In this document: positions 1-5,700 of the stretch, piece by piece
Layout of the letters: every line of letters starts with the position of its first letter
Numbering within the stretch: the stretch's first letter is position 1
Assembly (NCBI RefSeq): GCF_002155965.1
Contig: NZ_MUMH01000098.1
Span: 1 to 37,284, forward strand
Source of the DNA: Allokutzneria sp. NRRL B-24872
GTDB taxonomy: Bacteria > Actinomycetota > Actinomycetes > Mycobacteriales > Pseudonocardiaceae
DNA: 37,284 nucleotides
Direction: 5' to 3'
Program-made: the position numbers and the translations under genes
Notes under the pieces: model-generated
Databases searched by the model: none
What the model saw: the letters and a program-made list of their open reading frames with translations, nothing else
What the model was told of the DNA's origin: nothing

Positions 1-119
1 TCGGTGGTGGGTTGTCTGCGGGCGGCATGGCTGACTCCTCGTGACGGCGGGGCTCAGCCTGGCACGTCCCGCGATGATCGCCAAGTCCTGCCCCTGATGG
101 AGTAATTCCCTGGTAGCAG

Positions 120-133
120 AGGACTTTCGGCCA
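120..133 (+). promoter_or_regulatory. DosR-type box upstream of the nitroreductase
   Basis: The 14 bases read AGGAC-TTTC-GGCCA, one mismatch per half from the GGGAC-N4-GGCCC pattern that recurs in this window. The site lies 73 bases before the ATG at 207, a suitable distance for an activator. The family knowledge is that DosR (DevR) binds GGGAC-N4-GTCCC-like dyads. Assignment here is by eye and by context. Confidence 0.5.
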
Positions 134-206
134 TGGTTTGCACGGATGGAGCACGCGCATCGTTGAGGCGGAAACGTTCGCGACCCAGTTGAGTAGGTGC
201 ACGACG

Positions 207-1205
207 ATGGACGAGGCGACCACGGCGTTCGGCCTGACCACGACGGAGATCGACGGGGCGCTCCGACTGGCCTCGCTCGCCCCGTCGGTGCACAACAGCC
301 AACCCTGGCGGTTCGCGGTGCTGCCCGACCGGATCGAGCTGCACGCCGACCCGGAGCGCAGACTGCCCGCGACCGATCCCGAGGACCGAGAACTCCGGCT
401 GGCGTGCGGGGCCGCGCTGTTCAACCTCCGCATCGCACTGGAGGAATCGGGAATCCGGCCGTTGACGACGCTCGTTCCCAACGGGAGCGGGAGCTCGCCG
501 CTGGCCGTGGTGCGCTACGGAGGCCGCTCGCGGCCCTCGGCGCAGCGAACGCGCCTGCTGCGCGCGGCGCGTGGCCGCCGCACCAACCGGCGGCCCTTCA
601 TCGATGTGGCCGTCCCCTCCGGGCATCGGGCGGAGCTGGTGCGCGCGACCGAGGCCGAGCGCGCCTGGCTGCACGTCCTCTCCACCGGGCAGGAACGCGC
701 CGCGCTGCGCGAGCTCGTCAACCGGGCCCACCGCGCGCAACTGGCCGACCCCGCGTTCCTGGCCGAGTTCACCGCGTGGACCGGGCACGCCGGTGGCAGG
801 CAGGACGGGGTACCACCCGGCTCCGCCGGACCGCGCCCGGAGCCCCAGGACGAGTGGGTGCTGCGCGACTTCGCCGCCGGTCAGGGACGCGAGCGCGTCG
901 TCGGCAAGGACTTCGAGTCGCAGCCGCTGCTAGCGGTGCTGTGCTCCTTCCACGAAGGCGATCTCGCCCAGGTTCAGGCGGGGCAGGCGCTGCAACGGCT
1001 GCTGCTCACCGCGACGACGCTCGGGCTGGCCGCGTCGTTCCTGTCCCAGCCCATCGAGGTCCCCTCGGTCCTGGCGGAGCTGCGCCACGCGCTCGGCATC
1101 ACCCTGACCCCGCAAGCGGTGCTGCGCCTGGGATTCGGCTCCGCCGTGCCCGCCACGCCGCGCCGCCCGGTCGCCGATCTGCTCCTGCCCCAGCCGGCCC
1201 CGTGA
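207..1205 (+). CDS. Acg-type nitroreductase-fold flavoprotein
   Basis: This 332-residue protein belongs to the Acg family (Rv2032, Rv3131 and Rv3127 of M. tuberculosis), which has a degenerate nitroreductase fold that holds FMN. The N-terminal segment LASLAPSVHNSQPWRF (about residues 21-36) is the family hallmark; the C-terminal part has TTLGLAASFLSQPIEVPS and a final RLGFG element. Length fits the roughly 330-residue mycobacterial proteins. I chose the ATG at 207 rather than the in-frame ATG at 138, because conserved sequence begins just after it and the longer form would run into the DosR-type box at 120-133. Acg proteins are dormancy-regulon members thought to store or sequester flavin; true reductase activity is doubtful. 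The stop lies 14 bases before the next gene, suggesting an operon with the CBS protein. Confidence 0.88.
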   Translation: MDEATTAFGLTTTEIDGALRLASLAPSVHNSQPWRFAVLPDRIELHADPERRLPATDPEDRELRLACGAALFNLRIALEESGIRPLTTLVPNGSGSSPLAVVRYGGRSRPSAQRTRLLRAARGRRTNRRPFIDVAVPSGHRAELVRATEAERAWLHVLSTGQERAALRELVNRAHRAQLADPAFLAEFTAWTGHAGGRQDGVPPGSAGPRPEPQDEWVLRDFAAGQGRERVVGKDFESQPLLAVLCSFHEGDLAQVQAGQALQRLLLTATTLGLAASFLSQPIEVPSVLAELRHALGITLTPQAVLRLGFGSAVPATPRRPVADLLLPQPAP

Positions 1206-1219
1206 GCGAGGAGAACGCC

Positions 1220-1585
1220 GTGCCCGTCGACACGCTGATGTCCAGCCCCGCCATCACCGTCCGCCCGGAGACCCCGGTGCTGGCCGCCGCCGCGCTGATG
1301 ACGGCGCACGGCTACACCCTCCTGCCCGTGACCGACCACAGTGGACAGTTGCTCGGGGTTGTCGACGAGCTGGCCCTGCTCAAGGGGTGCGGAGCGGGAG
1401 CCGTCGGCGCGGTCATGACCTCACCCGCGCGCGGAATCGACGTCGGCGCCGGGAGCGAGGAGCTCGCCGAAGTCCTGCTCGGTGACGGCATCCGCGCCGT
1501 CCCGGTCACCGACGGCAGCACCGTCGTCGGTGTCATCACGCGCCGGGACCTGCTCCGCTCCCTTGTCCGTTCGGCGCTCGGCTGA
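1220..1585 (+). CDS. Two-CBS-domain protein (Rv2626c/HRP1-like)
   Basis: A 121-residue protein made of two CBS motifs: the first around DTLMSSPAITVRPETP to VDELALL, the second around VMTSPARGIDV to GVITRRDLLRSLV. Stand-alone CBS pairs bind adenosyl nucleotides in many proteins. The closest known type by layout is hypoxic response protein 1 (Rv2626c), which is 143 residues; its ligand and partner are unsettled. The GTG at 1220 has a GAGGAGA ribosome site 5-6 bases upstream. An alternative GTG at 1202 overlaps the previous stop as GTGA and would add six residues. The gene follows the Acg-type gene in the same direction and probably shares its promoter. Its last 50 bases overlap the 3' end of the convergent PPOX gene. 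Confidence 0.85.
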   Translation: MPVDTLMSSPAITVRPETPVLAAAALMTAHGYTLLPVTDHSGQLLGVVDELALLKGCGAGAVGAVMTSPARGIDVGAGSEELAEVLLGDGIRAVPVTDGSTVVGVITRRDLLRSLVRSALG

Positions 1586-1988
1586 CGGTGGTCGTCGTGC
1601 CCGGGATCCTGCGACCGTGCAGGATCCCGGGCACGATCACGAAGAAGACCGGGTGCTCCCCCGGTGCCCATGCGCGCAGCCCCAGTGCCAGCAGGGCGTC
1701 CCGTTCCGCGGGCTCGCGCACCACCCTGGCGTAGCCGACCGCGGTCACGCTCCAGCCCGTCCGAAGCGTCGCGTCGACGTCGTCAACCTCGAAGGCCACG
1801 ACGGCGTTGCGCACCGCCGCCGCGAGCTTTCCCCCGTGCCCGGTCCGAAAGACGACGCTGCCGTCGTGCAGCACGAAGTTGACCGGTACCACCGCGGGCA
1901 ACGCCTGATCGGTGTAGGCGATCCGGCCCAGCTGGGCGGTTCCGAGCAGGCGCAGGCACTCCTCGGTGCCCAGGACTTCCAGTTCCAC
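1536..1988 (-). CDS. PPOX-fold flavin-binding protein (Rv0080-like)
   Basis: A 150-residue pyridoxamine 5'-phosphate oxidase-like split-barrel protein. It begins MELEVLGTEECLRLL and has the typical GRIAYTD...PAVVPVNFVLHDGSVVFRT strand pattern, SVTAVGYARVV in the middle and a closing GRRI motif. Members bind FMN, F420 or haem; the sequence does not say which. Rv0080 of the M. tuberculosis DosR regulon is the same kind of protein. The start is GTG, preceded by AGGGAGAAGAAC. It follows the DoxX gene by 70 bases on the same strand and is probably co-transcribed. After the conserved GRRI the frame continues about 17 low-complexity residues and overlaps the convergent CBS gene by 50 bases. An 18-bp hairpin lies inside the coding end. 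Confidence 0.85.
   Translation of the reverse strand: MELEVLGTEECLRLLGTAQLGRIAYTDQALPAVVPVNFVLHDGSVVFRTGHGGKLAAAVRNAVVAFEVDDVDATLRTGWSVTAVGYARVVREPAERDALLALGLRAWAPGEHPVFFVIVPGILHGRRIPGTTTTVSRAPNGQGSGAGPGA
1595..1636. terminator. Perfect 18-bp hairpin, bidirectional terminator
   Basis: TCGTGCCCGGGATCCTGC (1595-1612) is repeated in exact inverse at 1619-1636 with a six-base loop. It sits just past the CBS stop and inside the last codons of the PPOX gene, so it could end transcription from both convergent genes. There is no clear T-run on either side. Confidence 0.7.
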
Positions 1989-2002
1989 GTTCTTCTCCCT
2001 GA

Positions 2003-2049
2003 GCGCGGTGGATGCCGGTGCCGAAGACCGGCACCGGCACCCACCGCGC
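2003..2049. repeat. 20-bp near-perfect inverted repeat between DoxX and PPOX genes
   Basis: The outer arm GCGCGGTGG (2003-2011) pairs with CCACCGCGC (2041-2049), and the inner arm TGCCGGTGCC (2013-2022) pairs with GGCACCGGCA (2030-2039). One mismatch (2012/2040) separates them; the loop is GAAGACC. On the minus strand it lies after the DoxX stop and just before the ribosome site of the PPOX gene. It lacks a T-tract, so it may be an intercistronic stabiliser, a partial terminator or an operator. Confidence 0.75.
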
Positions 2050-2057
2050 TTTCTGCT

Positions 2058-2630
2058 TCAGGCCAACCACCCGTGCCGCCGCACGACCTGGCGCGACTCC
2101 CAGGTACGACCGAGCCCCCACGTGTTGCCCGCGTGGGTCGCCGCCAGCGCGATCAGCACCAGCGCGTAGATCACGTGGTAGTCGATGAGCGGGTTGGTCG
2201 AGCCGCTCGGCGCGCCCGAGGCGCTCACCTGGGCGAGCGGCCACTCCGCCACCCACATCAGCAGCATCATCACCGTCCCGGCGACCGCGGCGAGCCGCAG
2301 CCCGGCCCCGAACAGCACCGCCACCCCGATCCCGGCCAGTCCGAGCATGAACAGCCAGTCGACCCACCACGCCCCGGCGATGGCGCGCAAAGGCTCCCGG
2401 AACGGACCGACGTCCACGCGCCCGAGGAACCCCGCTGTCGGCGAGCCTCCGCCCAGCCATGCCTTGGCAGCGGGCGTGGCGTAGCCCAAGCCGAAGAGCT
2501 TGTCGAAGAAAGCCCACAGGAACAGCAACCCCGTCGCGACGCGCAACAGGGCCATCGACTTCTCCGCGGGGCCGCTGCTGTGGAACGGAACTCGGTTCCG
2601 CTTGGTGCCCGGGTCGTTCTGGATGGACAT
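2058..2630 (-). CDS. DoxX-family membrane protein
   Basis: A 190-residue protein with four predicted membrane helices, for example MALLRVATGLLFLWAFFDKL, WVDWLFMLGLAGIGVAVLF, LAAVAGTVMMLLMWVAEWPL and YHVIYALVLIALAATHAGN. The arrangement and the FFDKLFGLG loop fit DoxX/DoxD proteins, which are linked to thiosulfate:quinone oxidoreductase and, in mycobacteria, to thiol redox complexes. The ATG at 2630 has AGGAGGTGGGAC just before it; longer in-frame starts up to 2720 lack that. It is the first gene of a likely DoxX-PPOX operon. A DosR-type box (2684-2697) lies 54 bases upstream. The exact electron donor cannot be read from the sequence. Confidence 0.85.
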   Translation of the reverse strand: MSIQNDPGTKRNRVPFHSSGPAEKSMALLRVATGLLFLWAFFDKLFGLGYATPAAKAWLGGGSPTAGFLGRVDVGPFREPLRAIAGAWWVDWLFMLGLAGIGVAVLFGAGLRLAAVAGTVMMLLMWVAEWPLAQVSASGAPSGSTNPLIDYHVIYALVLIALAATHAGNTWGLGRTWESRQVVRRHGWLA

Positions 2631-2683
2631 GTCCCACCTCCTGTCGTCCCCAGCAGTCTCACCGGTCACAGGAGGCGGCACGC

Positions 2684-2697
2684 GGGCCATAAGTCCT
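2684..2697 (-). promoter_or_regulatory. DosR-type box upstream of the DoxX gene
   Basis: The minus strand reads AGGAC-TTAT-GGCCC, one mismatch from GGGAC-N4-GGCCC. It lies 54 bases before the DoxX ATG. It is also in the shared upstream region of the divergent universal stress gene. A weaker look-alike (GGGCC-TTTC-GCCTC) is at 2764-2777. Confidence 0.55.
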
Positions 2698-2834
2698 CGC
2701 TGCCAAGGGATTCCGGGCATCGATCACTTTGATCCACAGTAGACACCTCCTGGCGCGGCGGAAGGGCCTTTCGCCTCTGGCGCCAACGCTCGCCCGCGCG
2801 TTGCCTGGAAAGGCGACGACCACCGGAGGCTCCG

Positions 2835-3536
2835 ATGTCCGCCACCACCGCAGTACGGTCACCCGGCTCGCGCACCAAGCCCCGCAAGCGCGCCACCCGC
2901 CTCACCGTGGGCACCGACGGCTCCTACTGGGGCGACGTGGCACTGACCTGGGCACGACGCCACGCCACCGCGACGGACGGCGACCTGCGCATTGTGAACC
3001 GGCCCGAGCCCAACCCCCTGCCCGCCCTGCTCGCGGCGAGCGCCGGATCGCGGATGCTCGTCCTCGGCTGCCGCGGCGAACGGCACCGCGCCTTCGGTCT
3101 GGGAGCTCTCGTGCTGCCCACCGCGGGCTCCGCCCGCTGCGACACCCTCGTCGTGCGAGGACTCTGGTCGGCGATCGCCGCGCGGCACGGCCGGATCACC
3201 GCCATGGTCAGCGGTGGCGACCACGACACCGCGGTGCTGCGCTCGGCCGCCGGGCTCGCCACCGCCTACGGCGCCGAGCTCCACGTGCACGCGCGCCCGC
3301 ACGGCGGCGCGCTCGACCACGCGAGGAGGTGGCTGGCCGAGAACGCACCCGCCGCACGCACATCGCTGCACCCGGACGAGCAGAGCCCGCACGACGCGAT
3401 CCTGCGCGCGAGCGACTCCGACGTCCTGGTCCTGGGGCGCGGCGCGACCTCCCACTGCGGCACCGTCGCCCGCTTCGCCCTCCACCACGCGCCGTGCCCG
3501 GTGCTCGTCGCGGGATCTTCCGCTCCTGCCAGCTGA
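2835..3536 (+). CDS. Universal stress protein, two-domain with shortened first domain
   Basis: A 233-residue UspA-fold protein. The first domain opens RLTVGTDGSYWGDVALTWA (about residues 21-39) but is cut short: the usual middle helices are missing and it goes quickly to SRMLVLGCRGERHRAFGLGA. The second domain covers about residues 115-233, including DVLVLGRGATSHCGTVARFALHHAPCPVLVAG, the normal USP end. USPs of the M. tuberculosis DosR regulon (for example Rv2005c, Rv2623) bind ATP through G-x2-G-x9-G(S/T); the second domain has only a partial match. The ATG at 2835 follows GGAGGCTCCG. It is divergent from the DoxX gene and probably shares the control region. Confidence 0.82.
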   Translation: MSATTAVRSPGSRTKPRKRATRLTVGTDGSYWGDVALTWARRHATATDGDLRIVNRPEPNPLPALLAASAGSRMLVLGCRGERHRAFGLGALVLPTAGSARCDTLVVRGLWSAIAARHGRITAMVSGGDHDTAVLRSAAGLATAYGAELHVHARPHGGALDHARRWLAENAPAARTSLHPDEQSPHDAILRASDSDVLVLGRGATSHCGTVARFALHHAPCPVLVAGSSAPAS

Positions 3537-3657
3537 GGCCGAGCGTTCGCCGTGCCGACTCGTCGAGGGTGCCCGCAAGAACCGGAGCGGCGAGGCCCCA
3601 GCACCAGCGAGCCGGTCGTGGCCACGAGAAGAGCGACCGCGAAGGCCGCGGACGGAT

Positions 3658-3689
3658 GTGGCGCCGGCGGGGGACTCCGCCGGCGCCAC
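3658..3689. terminator. 13-bp hairpin between convergent genes
   Basis: GTGGCGCCGGCGG (3658-3670) and its exact inverse (3677-3689) flank a six-base GGGACT loop. The hairpin lies between the ends of the universal stress gene (plus) and the SPW gene (minus) and probably ends both. Confidence 0.75.
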
Positions 3690-3706
3690 GTCGTCGGGAT
3701 CGGTGC

Positions 3707-4075
3707 TCACGCCATGTGGTGCCGCCGGTGCACTTCACGGCTCGCCGGCAATGCGGTCAGCGTGGAGACGACCACCACGACACCGATGACCCACGACGTC
3801 CACGTGGCGGTGTTGTTCCCCACGTAGGAGAACAACCACGGAGCGACAAGCATGGCGACACCCGCCGCCGCCATCACCCACTCGTCGATGTAGGCGCCCG
3901 GCATCGCCAAAGCGCCGAGCGCCAGCCCACCGATCACCACGCCGATGATCACCATGGCCCAGCTCCCGGCCGTACCGACCTTCAGCCACAACGGAAACGA
4001 CGCGATCACCGCGCCGGCCATCAGACTCACCCAGTCCTGAACACGGGTCCAGGACCTGGCTCGCGTGTCAGACAT
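3707..4075 (-). CDS. SPW-repeat membrane protein
   Basis: A 122-residue protein with four predicted membrane helices in two similar halves: DWVSLMAGAVIASFPLWL then SWAMVIIGVVIGGLALGAL; EWVMAAAGVAMLVAPWLFSY then SWVIGVVVVVSTLTAL. The W-x-P-W-like pattern at the end of the first helix of each half is the SPW repeat, found in small membrane proteins of unknown function. The ATG at 4075 is preceded by GGAGGTGAG at a good distance; a GTG at 4081 would sit on top of that site. A strong DosR-type box at 4126-4139 lies about 50 bases upstream, so the gene probably has its own stress promoter, separate from the hsp20 gene 112 bases further upstream. Confidence 0.82.
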   Translation of the reverse strand: MSDTRARSWTRVQDWVSLMAGAVIASFPLWLKVGTAGSWAMVIIGVVIGGLALGALAMPGAYIDEWVMAAAGVAMLVAPWLFSYVGNNTATWTSWVIGVVVVVSTLTALPASREVHRRHHMA

Positions 4076-4125
4076 GACCACTCACCTCCACTGGTAAGCC
4101 TTGTGCGCCAACGGTGGTAGTGACA

Positions 4126-4139
4126 GGGACCAAGGTCCG
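4126..4139 (-). promoter_or_regulatory. DosR-type box upstream of the SPW gene
   Basis: GGGAC-CAAG-GTCCG on the plus strand is almost a perfect dyad and one of the best matches to the classical GGGAC-N4-GTCCC DosR site. It lies 51 bases before the SPW start codon. A second partial match, GGGCC-CTGC-GGCAC, follows at 4149-4162. Confidence 0.6.
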
Positions 4140-4187
4140 CAGGCGGCTGGGCCCTGCGGCACTGGCCGCGGGAACGCAACCGGTCGC

Positions 4188-4592
4188 CTACATCCTCTTG
4201 ACCGGGATCCGGTGCTCTTCGTCGATGTCTCTCCTGGGCATCCTCACTTCGAGGATTCCGCCCTCGTAGCGCGCTTCGACGGCGGAGGGGTTGACGCTCG
4301 GTGGCAGGCTGACGGTGCGCTTCACCGCCCCGTAGTGGAATTCGCTGTAGGTCTTCTCCTGCTTCTCGTCGGTCCGTTCAGCCTCGATGCTCAGGTCTCC
4401 GCCCTTGACGGTGACCTTGATGTCGTCCGGGTTCACGCCCGGCAGCTCAGCGCGCAGAACGTAGTCGTCGTCGGTGACGCGGTCCTCCAGACGAAGCTGT
4501 TGGCGAGCGGTGAACAGGGTGAACGGGAATCCGTTCTTGAGCCGGTGGAGTACCTCCGGCACCCGGGATCCGTGTGGAACCGGTGTCGTCAT
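4188..4592 (-). CDS. Small heat-shock protein, Hsp20/alpha-crystallin family
   Basis: A 134-residue alpha-crystallin-type chaperone (HspX/Acr type) expected to form oligomers that hold unfolding proteins. The alpha-crystallin domain spans about residues 35-130: DDDYVLRAELPGVNPDDIKVTVKGGDLSIEAERTD, then YGAVKRTVSLPPSVNPSAVEARYEGGILEVRMPR, with the A-x-x-x-n-G-v-L signature as ARYEGGILEVRM. It ends HRIPVKRM, an I-x-V tail that may help assembly. The ATG at 4592 has GAGGGG six bases before it; the longer frame to 4631 has no such site. Two DosR-type boxes lie 90-135 bases upstream. In M. tuberculosis hspX is the most strongly DosR-induced gene. Confidence 0.93.
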   Translation of the reverse strand: MTTPVPHGSRVPEVLHRLKNGFPFTLFTARQQLRLEDRVTDDDYVLRAELPGVNPDDIKVTVKGGDLSIEAERTDEKQEKTYSEFHYGAVKRTVSLPPSVNPSAVEARYEGGILEVRMPRRDIDEEHRIPVKRM

Positions 4593-4682
4593 CTGTTGCC
4601 CCTCTGCGGCAGTAGTGCTCTGAGACCTCAACAGAACGCCCAGAGCGCCCGAGCGGCACAGAGGTGCTCGACCCCGATCTCC

Positions 4683-4726
4683 GGGACCAAAGGCCCTGAG
4701 CGGTCGCCGACCGGGACCAAGGACAC
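4683..4726. promoter_or_regulatory. Tandem DosR-type boxes between hsp20 and the small gene
   Basis: GGGAC-CAAA-GGCCC (4683-4696) is a perfect match to the motif of this window. A second copy, GGGAC-CAAG-GACAC (4713-4726), starts exactly 30 bases later, about three helical turns, so both would be on the same DNA face. CACCGGTGG overlaps its end at 4724-4732. The pair lies between the divergent hsp20 gene and the 56-residue gene at 4805 and may serve both. Confidence 0.65.
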
Positions 4727-4804
4727 CGGTGGTCGGGGTCGTCCCGCAGGCGCGGTGAGCGCGGCCGGCTGCTGGACTGAACCGGAGACGAGGAAGTGAG
4801 TGCC

Positions 4805-4975
4805 ATGAGTCAGGAGCGGGAAGCCTTCAGGACAGCGGAAGAAGCCCGAGCGGACGTGACGCGGCCCGGGAGATCAGCCGGAACCGCCGACGTCGTGCGA
4901 CGCCTGGTGGACGCGGCCGTCTACCGCGAAACCCACCGCGACGAGCCGCAACCCGACACCGCACGGCCCCGGTGA
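4805..4975 (+). CDS. Small protein of 56 residues, unknown
   Basis: An open frame from ATG 4805 to TGA 4973-4975 encodes a charged 56-residue protein beginning MSQEREAFRTAEEARAD and ending DEPQPDTARPR. The middle (TADVVRRLVDAAVYRETHR) could form an amphipathic helix. AGGA lies upstream at somewhat long spacing (about 12 bases). It is 49 bases before the CoA-binding protein gene on the same strand, and downstream of the tandem DosR-type boxes, which supports a short stress operon. I recognise no family. Composition and codon use match the neighbours. Confidence 0.5.
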   Translation: MSQEREAFRTAEEARADVTRPGRSAGTADVVRRLVDAAVYRETHRDEPQPDTARPR

Positions 4976-5024
4976 CCGCGTGCTCCGCACGCCAGCGGCT
5001 GCCTGGGATCGGAGGAGGACAGCC

Positions 5025-5501
5025 ATGCCCAGTGTGCAAGAAGCAGCAGCGCGATTCCTGGCCCACAAGAGGATCGCGGTGACCGGGGTCTCGCGGAACC
5101 CGCGCGATCACGGCGGCAACATCGTCTACGTCAGGTTGCGGGCTCGCGGGTACGAGGTGTTCGCGGTCAACCCCAACGCCGAGGAGGTCGAGGGCGATCC
5201 GTGCTTCGGGGACCTGAAGTCGATCCCCGGTGGTGTCGACGCCGTGGTCGTCGCCACCCGTCCGGACGTCGCCGAGGCCACCATGCGGGAGTGCGTCGAG
5301 CTGGGCATCGAGCAGGTGTGGATGCACCGCGCGTTCGGTCCCGGCAGCGTGTCCGCCGCGGCGGCGGCGTACGGCCGCGAACACGGGGTCGCGGTGATCG
5401 CCGGGGGCTGCCCGCTGATGTTCGAGCCCACCTCCGACCTCGGGCACAGGATCATGCGCTTCGTGCTCACCCGGACCGGCGCGGTCCCCGGCCAGGTGTG
5501 A
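5025..5501 (+). CDS. CoA-binding domain protein (YccU type)
   Basis: A 158-residue single-domain Rossmann protein of the CoA-binding/YccU family. It opens VQEAAARFLAHKRIAVTGVS (about residues 4-23), a glycine-poor nucleotide loop typical of this family, followed by GYEVFAVNPNAEEVEG, VDAVVVATRPDVAEATMREC and EQVWMHRAFGPGSVS. It ends with a CPLMFEPT element. These are the stand-alone relatives of succinyl-CoA ligase alpha subunits; their physiological role is not established. The ATG at 5025 follows GGAGGAGGACAGCC. It is probably the second gene of an operon with the 56-residue frame. It converges on the histidine kinase gene, whose stop is 199 bases away. Confidence 0.87.
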   Translation: MPSVQEAAARFLAHKRIAVTGVSRNPRDHGGNIVYVRLRARGYEVFAVNPNAEEVEGDPCFGDLKSIPGGVDAVVVATRPDVAEATMRECVELGIEQVWMHRAFGPGSVSAAAAAYGREHGVAVIAGGCPLMFEPTSDLGHRIMRFVLTRTGAVPGQV

Positions 5502-5700
5502 CGGGCGAGGTGCGCCCACAGGGGGCTCCTCGGCGGTGCGGACCTGGAGCGGGATTGCGGCCACGAGGGCGGTGAACGCGAGTGGTGGCAACGTCTCCGG
5601 CGGTGAGCGTCGGCCCGGCAGCGGTGGTGACCATCGCTGTGAACACTCGGGTGCGGACGTGCGCGAAGAGGCCGTCGCGGACCAGACCAGGACGGCTGGG

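Noticed and set aside
2764-2777. GGGCC-TTTC-GCCTC as another DosR-type box before the universal stress gene
   Set aside because: Three mismatches in one half; not better than chance in GC-rich DNA, so not listed as a site of its own.
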